A DNA stretch of 64,000 nt from Caloranaerobacter sp. TR13 (GTDB lineage Bacteria > Bacillota > Clostridia > Tissierellales > Thermohalobacteraceae), in NCBI RefSeq assembly GCF_001316435.1, contig NZ_JXLL01000001.1, positions 1-64,000 on the forward strand, read 5' to 3'. Below the pieces are notes generated by a model. That model was not told the origin of the DNA. It searched no databases and saw only the letters and a program-made list of their open reading frames with translations. Below, one piece after another: positions 37,201 to 44,905 of the stretch (its first letter is position 1; each line of letters starts with the position of its first letter). The translations under genes were made by a program, and so were the position numbers.

Positions 37201-39639
37201 CATATGGGAGAGTTCGATAAGTGTTTTGATTGTTATTATATTATAGAAGAAAAATTTGAAAAATCTAAAATAAGTAAAATAAATGCTACTGAATATTATA
37301 ACTTTTTAAGCGAATTTTATTATAAATTCGGCAAATGGGACAAGGCGAAGGAATATTGTAATAAGACAATAGAAAATAGTACTAAATTTGATATCAAATA
37401 TAAGCTTAATGCGATATCTTTAAAAGCTCTTATTAAATATTATGAAACTGGTATATTAGACAAAGAAGAAATTAATAAAATAAGAAATGAATTTAAACTT
37501 AGAAATCGTAATACCGGTCGAAGAGATTTCCTTTTAAGGATATCATATGTTGCTATTCAAAAGGGCGATATAGACTATGCATTAGAATTACTAGAAGAAG
37601 ATGCTAAAATAGCAAAAAGAGTATCTACAATTTATTTAGATTTAGTTAGAAAAATGCTGATTATATGTATAGAAGACTGGGGGATTCAAAGATTATTAGA
37701 AGTACTTAAATTGGTTAGAGATAATAGATTTTTAGAGTTTGAATTGTTTGTTTATTATATGATTGGTGAAAAGTATTTTAAGAAACAAGATTACTATAAA
37801 GCAGCTAATTATTATCTTATGGTTTTGGACTTATTAAAAAGGCTTTCAAAAAAGATACCAGATGAAAGTTTTAGATCAACTTATTTTAATAGCCATGGAA
37901 AGCATAAGATAATACAAAAAGTAAGTACGATAATAGATATTTTATTGAAGAATAAAGATAAATCATTATTAAGAAGATCAAATGAAGTACTTGAAAAAAT
38001 GAAAGATAATAATCTTAAAGATATAGATCTTTTAATAAATTTATTTAATAAAATTAATAGAACAATAGAAGGCCATAGTAAAAATACAAAGGCATATTTA
38101 AATATGCTGCAGGCAACAAAATTGATAGAAAAATTTAATGATGATTATGAAAGTAATTTACGCAGCTTAATAAGTTTTGCAGTAGACCAAAGTTTAGCTA
38201 GTAGAGGTTTTATTTTCATAAACAATGAAGCTACAAATGAATTAGAAGTTATTGCTTCTACAATAGATAATATCGATCAGGTAGAATTAGATAAAATAAG
38301 ATTTATAGTTAAACAGAGACAGAAAGCTTTTATTTTAAAAAATATTTTTGAAGAGATAAGAAGTGAAGCAGATAGACTTTTATTTGGTGATATTAAATCT
38401 ATGATATGCATTCCGATTTGTAGAAATAGAAAAGAAAGTTTATTAAATAAAGTAGAAAGAAGAAAAAAGATAAAGAGTTTTTCAAATGATAAGATTATAG
38501 GATATTTTTACTTAGATTCAGATATGATTTTTAACAGATTTGATCAAAGAACTTTTGAGTTAATGAAAATGTTATCCTATATAGCTTATTTGAATATTGA
38601 AAATTATTATTTAAAAATTTCTTCATCAACAGATAAACTTACTGGTATTTATAATAGAAAATACTTTGACTTTCTATTTGATGAAATATTAAGATTTTCA
38701 AAAGTTAACAACTTTAATTTTTCGGTGATAATGGCAGATATAGACAAATTCAAAAATGTAAATGATGTATTTGGCCACCAGAAAGGTGATGAGATTTTAA
38801 GCAGAGTTGCACAAATAATACAGAATAATATTAGGAATACTGATATTGTTGGGAGATATGGTGGTGAAGAATTTATAATTATATTACATGATACTGAAGG
38901 AGATGAAGGATTAAAAGTTGCAGAAAAGATAAGAAAAGAAGTAGAAAGTGCTAACTTAATAAGTAAAGATTATCCGGTTACTATTAGTTTAGGAGTATCA
39001 AATTATCCACAACATGGGAAATTTAAAGATGAACTTATAGAAAATGCTGATAAAGCTTTATATCATGCAAAAAATACAGGAAGGAATAAGTCTGTCCTTT
39101 GGGATAGTTCTATTAGAGATAAAGTAGCAAGGTTTGATAAGCTTGCTGGTATAGTAACTGGAAATACAGTACAGGATCAACGCAGTGTTTCTTTAATGAT
39201 TGATGTTTTAAATCTATTAAAATTAGATATAGAAACAGAATACAAGATATTTGAAATTTTAGGTAGACTAATTGAAGTTATGGAAATTTATCAGGCAATA
39301 TTATTTACAATTGAGGAAGATTTAAGTATAAATAAAATGTATGCCAGAAAAAGAATGGAACAAAAATGGGACAATAACCCTAGATATAATAAAAATATTA
39401 TAAATAAAGTAATAGATAGTGGTAAGGGTGAATTTTTAATAGATTGGGAAGATATAGGCAAAATTGATCCTGTAACAGGCAAACCAGATTGGCAGTCAGT
39501 GATTGCTGTACCTTCAATTATAAATGGAAAGATTAAGGGTATTTTATATCTTTCAGTGCCAATAAAGGAAAAGGAATTTGATTACAATTCATATAATTTT
39601 ATTAGTAAAATAGCAGATATAATTGCAGCTATTATTTGA
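34255..39639 (+). CDS. Giant signalling protein: pseudokinase, AAA ATPase, TPR, GAF, GGDEF, GAF
   Basis: A 1794-residue cytoplasmic protein with no membrane segment. Residues 1-260 have the serine/threonine kinase fold, but the HRD loop reads LQGVTYVFLNQENIF (no catalytic HRD Asp) and the DFG position reads LQDI, so it is probably a pseudokinase. Next comes an AAA/NACHT-like ATPase with Walker A GESGIGKT at ~311 and Walker B IMIDDLHN at ~422. About 690-1130 is helical with TPR-type repeats. A GAF domain lies near 1300-1450, then a diguanylate cyclase domain with active site GGEEF at ~1537 and an intact inhibitory I-site RNTD five residues before it. A second GAF ends the protein. Likely output: c-di-GMP synthesis gated by ligand and protein sensing (inference). 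An extended -10 (TGATATAAT, 34177-34185) lies upstream. Confidence 0.87.
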   Translation: MELINNRYFINNIIEENNRSITYEVTDLIKNNAKKFLKTYKETSNNSKYIEYLTQNFIRYSTIAHPNIIKSHSFDIVKTIDNKASKQPLYFYTTEIKSRLKLIDVVDKITEKEVINIVYQVCDALYYLHLQGVTYVFLNQENIFIDKSKNEIKVKLQDIISVKEHILSKTFGYNDRLFIAPEFTFEKENIDRRIDIFSIGMLFYVLLRGSDKTDFSYQSILDEVKSSDDDYFKIIKKCINRDVDKRYDNIYQLVNDLNAISGKRFEFNFSNRNLIFKTPIVGRDKEIKEVLNIDSQFNIGNYKTKLVLVKGESGIGKTRFINEIGYRLRMSNRTLFKTVVDISNSDCSSPIQMILKQMVKNADVSLIEKYGPELVKIIPDIRLIKDIKPSPVLSADKEKLRLYDRITNFLVDYINNTPTYIMIDDLHNANLETFRMLNFIIKNSRSIPLLLIITYDEERIRYRSELKNIIDEWNKMNEVKELELLKLNLHETAELLGNILNIGYKPISFTARIIKETNGNPRYIEEVLKKLYVAKELYLDKRGIWKLDIESIDQLPIPENIDKAIKEQIELLDRDLYSIIKIISVFNSPVSQKIIEKMVKISEKKLLKLIDNLVSMKLLDKRVEDWGYTYTFYNRNIKGYIYNSIDKNERSKLHKQASKILEDIYREQNRVNFDELIFHLTLSNETDKAIDYAIIFAKKMQSLLANSRAMLLWEKAYRLLKEKPNDIRELDVLINMGKLYAYQGENSKAIDMYKKALQGAQKSDKKQLVVRCKINIANISYLRNDLDTCKKLAIEAYLEAKDIESIEDILDAVILLNKINIWRGKYDSVLKFSEKYLQLALEEKLYRYAGSFYNHMGLVHMFIEKIDLARECFEKSIKLFQKANEFVESTGPINNIGIIYADYFDEIDKAMKYMREGIEISQKYNSTQSEVVFLNNIGELYLSINEYEKAKEVVERAVKLSKELEDEDTYFLAMKNLTAIYLHMGEFDKCFDCYYIIEEKFEKSKISKINATEYYNFLSEFYYKFGKWDKAKEYCNKTIENSTKFDIKYKLNAISLKALIKYYETGILDKEEINKIRNEFKLRNRNTGRRDFLLRISYVAIQKGDIDYALELLEEDAKIAKRVSTIYLDLVRKMLIICIEDWGIQRLLEVLKLVRDNRFLEFELFVYYMIGEKYFKKQDYYKAANYYLMVLDLLKRLSKKIPDESFRSTYFNSHGKHKIIQKVSTIIDILLKNKDKSLLRRSNEVLEKMKDNNLKDIDLLINLFNKINRTIEGHSKNTKAYLNMLQATKLIEKFNDDYESNLRSLISFAVDQSLASRGFIFINNEATNELEVIASTIDNIDQVELDKIRFIVKQRQKAFILKNIFEEIRSEADRLLFGDIKSMICIPICRNRKESLLNKVERRKKIKSFSNDKIIGYFYLDSDMIFNRFDQRTFELMKMLSYIAYLNIENYYLKISSSTDKLTGIYNRKYFDFLFDEILRFSKVNNFNFSVIMADIDKFKNVNDVFGHQKGDEILSRVAQIIQNNIRNTDIVGRYGGEEFIIILHDTEGDEGLKVAEKIRKEVESANLISKDYPVTISLGVSNYPQHGKFKDELIENADKALYHAKNTGRNKSVLWDSSIRDKVARFDKLAGIVTGNTVQDQRSVSLMIDVLNLLKLDIETEYKIFEILGRLIEVMEIYQAILFTIEEDLSINKMYARKRMEQKWDNNPRYNKNIINKVIDSGKGEFLIDWEDIGKIDPVTGKPDWQSVIAVPSIINGKIKGILYLSVPIKEKEFDYNSYNFISKIADIIAAII

Positions 39640-39709
39640 ATTAATGAACAGAATATAATATCATATATTTGTTTGTAAATACTAAAGAAGATATTTTGGA
39701 GGTGATTTA

Positions 39710-40714
39710 TTGTCAGTTACTATTAAAGATGTAGCCAGGATAGCTGGTGTATCTATATCAACAGTATCAAGAGTTATTAATAATTCTAAGCCTGTTAGCC
39801 CAGAAATTAGAAAAAAAGTTCTAGATGTAATAGAAGAAATTGGATATAAGCCAAATGAAATTGCTAGAACTTTAGTTACAAAAAAATCATTTTTAATTGG
39901 TGTAATAGTAACAGATATCGGCAATTCATATATAGCAGATATGGTAAGAGGTATTGAAGAAGTTGGGAAAATGTACAATTATGATATTCTTTTATGTAGT
40001 ACGTATGGCGACAAGACAGCAGAGCTAAAATATATGCAGTTGCTTAATAGAAAACAGGTTGAAGGTATAATTTTAGTGTCCGACGTTTTAAATTCAGAAA
40101 CTAAAGAACAAATTGATAAATATGATATACCTTTTGTATTTTTAAGTAGATTTTCACATCAAGATGAATATGCAACAGTAACTATAGATTATATTGATGC
40201 TTCTTATGAAATGACTAAGTATTTAATTAATTTAGGTCATAGAAATATATTATATCTAGGATTAAAGGAAGATGTTAACTCATTGGAAAATATGAAAATA
40301 AAAGGATTTGAAAAAGCTTCGGCAGAAGAGGATATAAATAGCAATATTTATTTTGCAAATGGATATAAGATAGAAGATGGATATGAAGCTGCCAAACAAA
40401 TTTTTAAAGATCATGACGATTTAACAGCTATATATTGCAGTAATGATGAATTAGCTATTGGTGTTATGAATTATTGTTATGATAATAAAATAAGAATACC
40501 AGATGATATTTCGGTTGTAGGATTTGGAGATATTAGTATTGTTTCTAATTTAAGACCTAGATTAACAACAATTAAAATTCCATTTTATGACATAGGAGCT
40601 GTTGCAATAAGGAGAATAATTAAAGAGCTTAAAAAAGAACCACTAGAAGAAAAACGTACATTATTACCATTTCATCTACAGAAGAGAGATAGTACAATAA
40701 AGTTAAATAAATAG
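39710..40714 (+). CDS. LacI-family transcriptional regulator
   Basis: A 334-residue repressor: helix-turn-helix TIKDVARIAGVSISTVSRVI at residues 4-23, hinge region, then a periplasmic-binding-protein-like effector domain, ending in a GAVAIRRIIKEL segment. The start is TTG with a strong GGAGGTGA site. No sugar-use genes lie beside it, so the regulon and effector are not visible here. It starts 70 bp after the giant GGDEF gene. Confidence 0.93.
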   Translation: MSVTIKDVARIAGVSISTVSRVINNSKPVSPEIRKKVLDVIEEIGYKPNEIARTLVTKKSFLIGVIVTDIGNSYIADMVRGIEEVGKMYNYDILLCSTYGDKTAELKYMQLLNRKQVEGIILVSDVLNSETKEQIDKYDIPFVFLSRFSHQDEYATVTIDYIDASYEMTKYLINLGHRNILYLGLKEDVNSLENMKIKGFEKASAEEDINSNIYFANGYKIEDGYEAAKQIFKDHDDLTAIYCSNDELAIGVMNYCYDNKIRIPDDISVVGFGDISIVSNLRPRLTTIKIPFYDIGAVAIRRIIKELKKEPLEEKRTLLPFHLQKRDSTIKLNK

Positions 40715-40726
40715 GAATAAATGCAT

Positions 40727-40767
40727 CTCCAGATACTCATAATAAATATGAGAGTATTTGGAGGTGG
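40727..40767 (+). promoter_or_regulatory. Hairpin that covers the ykuS Shine-Dalgarno
   Basis: CTCCAGATACTC (40727-40738) pairs with GAGTATTTGGAG (40752-40763), twelve pairs including one G-T. The right arm includes the first bases of the GGAGGTGG ribosome site of the next gene, so folding would hide it. There is no T-run after it, so it is not a normal terminator. Confidence 0.6.
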
Positions 40768-40772
40768 ATACT

Positions 40773-41021
40773 ATGAAAAAGAAAATTGCAGTTGAAGAAG
40801 GATTAAAAAATATGAGGGATTTCCTTTCAAGTAGAGGTTATGATGTAGAAAGTTTAAGTAAAAGTATAAATAATATAGATAACTATGATGCTATTGTAGT
40901 TTCAGGTCAAGATAGTAATTTTATGGGGATACATGATAGTATTACTAAAAAACCTGTTATAGATGCTACTGGGAAATCACCTCAAGATGTATATAATCAA
41001 TTAAAGGGATTACTTAAATAA
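40773..41021 (+). CDS. YkuS family (UPF0180) protein
   Basis: An 82-residue protein of the UPF0180/YkuS family: KKKIAVEEGLKNMRDFLSSR, then DAIVVSGQDSNFMG and a conserved C-terminal A-T-G-x-S-P-Q-D-V-Y. Function unknown; found in Bacillus and Clostridia. The ATG at 40773 is preferred (GGAGGTGG six bases upstream) over an in-frame GTG-like codon at 40758. A self-standing gene with its own terminator and a hairpin over its ribosome site. Confidence 0.85.
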   Translation: MKKKIAVEEGLKNMRDFLSSRGYDVESLSKSINNIDNYDAIVVSGQDSNFMGIHDSITKKPVIDATGKSPQDVYNQLKGLLK

Positions 41022-41049
41022 AAGCAGCTTTAAGCTGCTTTTATTTTAA
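41021..41049 (+). terminator. Terminator after ykuS-like gene
   Basis: AAAAGCAGCTT / AAGCTGCTTTT stem followed by ATTTTAAT. Confidence 0.88.
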
Positions 41050-41085
41050 TCGAAGATTTCGTTCTTACAGAAGGAGGTTTTTAAA

Positions 41086-41637
41086 ATGAGATTGTTTATT
41101 GCTTTATCTTTTGATAGAGAATTAAAAGAAAGATTAGGGAAAATACAAAAGAAGGTAAAGAATAACTCATCAAAGGGAAGGTGGGTATATATTGACAATT
41201 TTCATTTAACTTTGAAATTCTTAGGTAGTGTTGATAAAAACTATGTTGGAGACATAAACAAAAGTCTTAGAAAAATCGCTTCTAATTTTGATGAAATTAA
41301 GCTTAAATTGGACAAGTTAGATTATTTTCCAGGAAAGGATATGATGAGAGTTGTGTGGCTAGGTGTTTCAGGAGAAGTAGAAAAGGTTAAACAAATAAAA
41401 CTTGCAGTTGATAAAGAATTAATAAAGTATGGTTTTCCAAAAGAAAAAAGAAAATATACACCTCATATAACTTTAGCAAGAGATGTAGTGTTTGAATCAA
41501 GAAAGCACTTTGTAGATGATTTAATAGAGAAGGATTTAGATTATAGTTTTACATTAAAAAATTTGACATTAATGAATAGTGAATTAATAGGTGGCAAGAG
41601 AATATACACCCCTATAGGAAATTTCCGTTTAGGTTAA
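41086..41637 (+). CDS. thpR: RNA 2',3'-cyclic phosphodiesterase (2H family)
   Basis: A 183-residue 2H phosphoesterase (LigT/ThpR). The two H-x-T motifs are present: FHLTLKFLG near residue 39 and PHITLARDV near 127. It hydrolyses 2',3'-cyclic phosphates at RNA ends; the physiological substrate is not settled. AAGGAGG precedes the ATG. A MKKRK-type regulator or hut operon is not attached. Confidence 0.9.
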   Translation: MRLFIALSFDRELKERLGKIQKKVKNNSSKGRWVYIDNFHLTLKFLGSVDKNYVGDINKSLRKIASNFDEIKLKLDKLDYFPGKDMMRVVWLGVSGEVEKVKQIKLAVDKELIKYGFPKEKRKYTPHITLARDVVFESRKHFVDDLIEKDLDYSFTLKNLTLMNSELIGGKRIYTPIGNFRLG

Positions 41638-41754
41638 CTATAAGAGTTTAGTGCAATAAAACATTAAATTGTTAAAATTTTGAATATTTCTTAAAATTTA
41701 AACTTATTTGAAGGAAAAATATTAAGTATTGAAGAATAAGAAAGGAGTGAAAAA

Positions 41755-41781
41755 ATGAGTAAAAATTTTAGAAGGGGTTGA
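41755..41781 (+). CDS. Eight-codon leader ORF upstream of hutH
   Basis: ATG-initiated MSKNFRRG with its own strong ribosome site (GAAAGGAGTG). Its last codons form the ribosome site of hutH (AGAAGGGG), and its stop lies four bases before the hutH ATG. It could be a translated leader coupled to hutH, or just a duplicated ribosome-site-plus-start. Confidence 0.4.
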   Translation: MSKNFRRG

Positions 41782-41785
41782 AAAA

Positions 41786-43312
41786 ATGGGGAAAGTGATT
41801 ATAGATGGCTACAGCTTAACGATTGATGACGTAATGAATGTTGCAAGAAAAGGATACATTGTAGAGTTATCTGATGATGCGGTTTTAAGAGTTAAAAAAG
41901 CTAGAGAGCTTGTAGATAAGTTTGTTGAAAATGAAAAGGTTGTATATGGGATTACAACTGGATTCGGGAAGTTTAGTGAAATGGTTATTTCAAAAGAAGA
42001 AACAAAACAATTGCAGAAAAATTTGATTATGAGCCATTCGTGTGGAGTAGGAAATTCTTTAAACGAAGATGTAGTTAGGGCTGTAATGCTTCTAAGAGCA
42101 AATGCTTTAGCTAAAGGAAATTCAGGTATTAGGCTAAGCACTCTTCAAACCTTAATAGATATGTTGAACAAAGGAGTACATCCGATAATACCAGAAAAAG
42201 GTTCTTTAGGTGCAAGTGGTGATTTAGCACCTCTGTCACATATGGTTTTAGTTCTTTTAGGCGAAGGAGAAGCAATATATAAAGGCGAAAGATTGAGCGG
42301 AAAAGAAGCGATGAGCAAAGCTGGCATACCAATAGTTGAGTTGACATCAAAAGAAGGTTTAGCATTAATCAATGGTACTCAAATTATGACAGCTATTGGG
42401 GCTTTAGCAGTTTATGACTCAAAACAATTAATGAAGATTGCAGATATATCTGCAGCGTTGACAATTGAGGCGCTTAACGGGATAATAGATGCTTTTGATG
42501 AAAGAGTTCATAAAGTTAGACCTCATTTAGGACAAATTAAAACAGCTAGTAATATTAGAAGATTATGTGAAGATAGCAGAAATATAACAAGACAAGGCGA
42601 GATAAGAGTTCAAGATGCATACACTTTAAGATGTATACCACAAATTCATGGTGCAAGTAAAGATGCCATAAAATATGTAGAAGAAAAAATAAGTATAGAG
42701 ATAAATTCAGCGACAGACAATCCTTTGATTTTTAGTGAAGATGAATTTGTAGTTTCAGGAGGTAATTTTCATGGGCAACCAATTGCTTTGGCCATGGATT
42801 TCCTAGGAATTGCTTTATCTGAAATAGCTAATTCTTCAGAAAGAAGAATTGAACGACTAGTAAATCCACAGTTAAGTGGGTTACCAGCATTTTTAGCCGA
42901 AAAGGGAGGCTTGAATTCTGGATTTATGATAGCTCAGTATACAGCTGCTTCGCTAGTATCGGAAAATAAAGTCTTAGCGCATCCTGCTAGTGTGGATTCA
43001 ATACCTTCTTCTGCAAATCAAGAAGATCACGTTAGTATGGGTACTATAGCAGCAAGAAAGGCAAAAGAAATATTATTTAACGTACAAAATGTGCTGGCAA
43101 TTGAAATGATAACAGCTGTTCAAGCTATAGATTTTAATGAAAGTGAGAAATTAGGAAAAGGTACGAAAGCTGCATATAATAAAATTAGAGAAAATATATC
43201 TTATGTAGATAAAGATAGGATTTTATATAAAGATATTAATAAGAGTTTTGAATTAATTAGTTCAGGCGATATTTTAAGAGAAGTAGAATCATATATAGGT
43301 GAATTAGAATAA
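41786..43312 (+). CDS. hutH: Histidine ammonia-lyase
   Basis: A 508-residue enzyme that deaminates histidine to urocanate. The Ala-Ser-Gly triad that cyclises to the MIO cofactor is visible in GSLGASGDLAPL near residue 139-150. Other motifs: YGITTGFG, NGTQIMTAIGAL, QDAYTLRC(I)PQIHG, and SGGNFHGQP. The Q-D-A-Y-T-L-R-C form supports histidine rather than phenylalanine lyase. No hutU, hutI or transporter lies in the window, so it is an isolated hut gene. Terminated by a strong hairpin. Confidence 0.93.
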   Translation: MGKVIIDGYSLTIDDVMNVARKGYIVELSDDAVLRVKKARELVDKFVENEKVVYGITTGFGKFSEMVISKEETKQLQKNLIMSHSCGVGNSLNEDVVRAVMLLRANALAKGNSGIRLSTLQTLIDMLNKGVHPIIPEKGSLGASGDLAPLSHMVLVLLGEGEAIYKGERLSGKEAMSKAGIPIVELTSKEGLALINGTQIMTAIGALAVYDSKQLMKIADISAALTIEALNGIIDAFDERVHKVRPHLGQIKTASNIRRLCEDSRNITRQGEIRVQDAYTLRCIPQIHGASKDAIKYVEEKISIEINSATDNPLIFSEDEFVVSGGNFHGQPIALAMDFLGIALSEIANSSERRIERLVNPQLSGLPAFLAEKGGLNSGFMIAQYTAASLVSENKVLAHPASVDSIPSSANQEDHVSMGTIAARKAKEILFNVQNVLAIEMITAVQAIDFNESEKLGKGTKAAYNKIRENISYVDKDRILYKDINKSFELISSGDILREVESYIGELE

Positions 43313-43335
43313 AAATAGACTAACAGCCAATAGCC

Positions 43336-43373
43336 AAACATATGTAAGTTTTTGACTTACATATGTTTTTTCT
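43336..43373 (+). terminator. Terminator after hutH
   Basis: ACATATGTAAGT / ACTTACATATGT, 12-bp perfect stem with a TTTTG loop and a T-run. Confidence 0.92.
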
Positions 43374-43456
43374 TTATAATCAATTTGAGACTATGTATAT
43401 AGGTAGTTTTATTCTTATAAATTATTGTTATCTATTTAATTGGAGGGAGAGTTATT

Positions 43457-43636
43457 ATGTTATCAAAGGAAAAATTAAATAGAATAAACTATTTAGCTAG
43501 AAAATCTAAAATAGAAGGTTTAACAGAAGAAGAGAAAAAAGAACAGAAAGCTCTAAGAGAAGAATATCTAAAGAATTTTAGAGAAAGTTTTAGAAAACAG
43601 TTAAACTCAATTAAGTTTGTAGAAGAAAAAGAATAG
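43457..43636 (+). CDS. DUF896 / YnzC family small protein
   Basis: A 59-residue protein matching the YnzC (UPF0291, DUF896) family: MLSKEKLNRINYLARKSK, EGLTEEEKKEQKALREEY and KNFRESFRKQL. It forms a small helical hairpin; YneB-ynzC neighbours are linked to the SOS response in Bacillus, but no such context exists here. The TGGAGGG ribosome site is well placed. Confidence 0.9.
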   Translation: MLSKEKLNRINYLARKSKIEGLTEEEKKEQKALREEYLKNFRESFRKQLNSIKFVEEKE

Positions 43637-43698
43637 AGGATAAATGAAAAATATGTAGAATAAATGAATAGTAAGTAAAAAAATAGGGGGTATTCTAT

Positions 43699-44154
43699 AT
43701 GGCTGAGAAGCAATATGTAGTTTTTAAAATAGGTAATGAAGAGTATGGTATAGATATTATGAATGTTAAAGAAATAGGACCATATCAAAAAAGTGTCAAA
43801 GTGCCTAATGCACCAGTTTTTGTTGAAGGAATAATAAACTATAGAGGGAATGTTATACCGATAATAAGCCTTCATAAAAGATTTAACATTGAACAAAAAG
43901 AAATTGATAGTAATACAAGAATTATTGTAATAAATTTGAAAGATAAGCAAATAGGCTTTATAGTAGATGAAGCTTCTCAAACTATTAGACTAGATGATAA
44001 AGATGTAGACCCAGCACCTGATATTGTAGCAGGAGTAGATAGTAAGTATATTACAGGCGTTGGTAAACTTGATGAAAGACTGATAATTTTAGTTGATTTA
44101 GAAAAAATATTAACAGAAGAGGAAAAGCAAAAAATAGAATCTATGCAAGTGTAG
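43699..44154 (+). CDS. cheW: CheW-like chemotaxis coupling protein
   Basis: A 151-residue CheW domain protein, the adaptor between chemoreceptors and CheA. The sequence has the canonical opening QYVVFKIGNEEYGIDIMNVKEI, shown here in part, then GIINYRGNVIPIISL and GFIVDEASQTIRL. No cheA, receptor or flagellar genes are in the window. The site TAGGGGG lies upstream of the ATG. It could serve the chemotaxis array or another signalling cluster elsewhere. Confidence 0.92.
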   Translation: MAEKQYVVFKIGNEEYGIDIMNVKEIGPYQKSVKVPNAPVFVEGIINYRGNVIPIISLHKRFNIEQKEIDSNTRIIVINLKDKQIGFIVDEASQTIRLDDKDVDPAPDIVAGVDSKYITGVGKLDERLIILVDLEKILTEEEKQKIESMQV

Positions 44155-44288
44155 ATTTTTTGACGAAATGGATATTAAGATGTAGTAATGTGTATTACGA
44201 AAATTTTTAATACTGCCAACATATGATAAAATTTTCAGTCCTATTCCTCTATACTAGAATTATGGAAAGTAAAGTTAGGGGGATAGGG

Positions 44289-44762
44289 ATGAAAAAAAAT
44301 TTAATTATTATGGTTGCTTTAATAGTCATTATTTTGTTTTTTAGCGTTGGACAGGCTCAAAATTCTAATAATATAATTAATGAGGATTTTATAATAAAAA
44401 CAATTAGAACAATATTGTTAAATAGAATGGATATAATGAATTCATGTATTTATGAAGGTTTAGATTTAGATATAGTAAAAGAGAAGCTAATAAAAATTGA
44501 AGACGGTACTCTAGTAAAAGATGATTTAGAATATCTAACTTATTTAAAAGAGAATTCAACAGATTTTGAATTTGTAAATGATTTGAGAATACTAAATATA
44601 TCTTTAATTGATAATGATATAAAAAAAATTAGCTTTATAGCTGAAATTGAGTGGGATATAAAATTTTATGAAAATGATTTAACAGAGGTGGTTAAGTATA
44701 AAATAGAGCTGTTAAAGTCAGATAATAAATTTTTATTAACAAAATTTAAGCCACTTAGTTAA
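44289..44762 (+). CDS. Secreted or membrane-anchored hypothetical protein (157 aa)
   Basis: A signal-anchor-like N-terminus (MKKNLIIMVALIVIILFFSV) is followed by a ~130-residue extracytoplasmic domain. The fold looks like a small alpha-beta domain, with NTF2-like strands near the end (EIEWDIKFYENDLTEVVKY), but no family is recognised. The ATG at 44289 is preferred because of TTAGGGGGAT directly upstream; the frame is open earlier. It ends at a strong terminator. Confidence 0.7.
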   Translation: MKKNLIIMVALIVIILFFSVGQAQNSNNIINEDFIIKTIRTILLNRMDIMNSCIYEGLDLDIVKEKLIKIEDGTLVKDDLEYLTYLKENSTDFEFVNDLRILNISLIDNDIKKISFIAEIEWDIKFYENDLTEVVKYKIELLKSDNKFLLTKFKPLS

Positions 44763-44764
44763 TA

Positions 44765-44792
44765 TTGCCGATAAATTATCGGCTTTTTTTAT
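44765..44792 (+). terminator. Terminator
   Basis: GCCGATAA / TTATCGGC stem followed by seven T. Confidence 0.9.
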
Positions 44793-44863
44793 GTAAAAAA
44801 TAGTACAAAAGTACCATATATTACAAAGATAAAAAAGCAGGATATAAGTAAAATAAAATCGAA

Positions 44864-44881
44864 ATATGTAATATTACATAT
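44864..44881. promoter_or_regulatory. Perfect palindrome upstream of degS
   Basis: 18-bp perfect palindrome with half-site ATATGTAAT, 25 bp before the degS ATG; part of the half-site (ATATTAC) also appears at 44817-44823. It may be a binding site of DegU or another dimeric regulator. Confidence 0.5.
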
Positions 44882-44905
44882 AAAGCAAATATTTGAGGTG
44901 TAATT

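Noticed and set aside
41786-43312. Phenylalanine or tyrosine ammonia-lyase, or aminomutase
   Set aside because: The motif pattern around QDAYTLRC and the MIO triad context fit bacterial HutH better, and length is standard.
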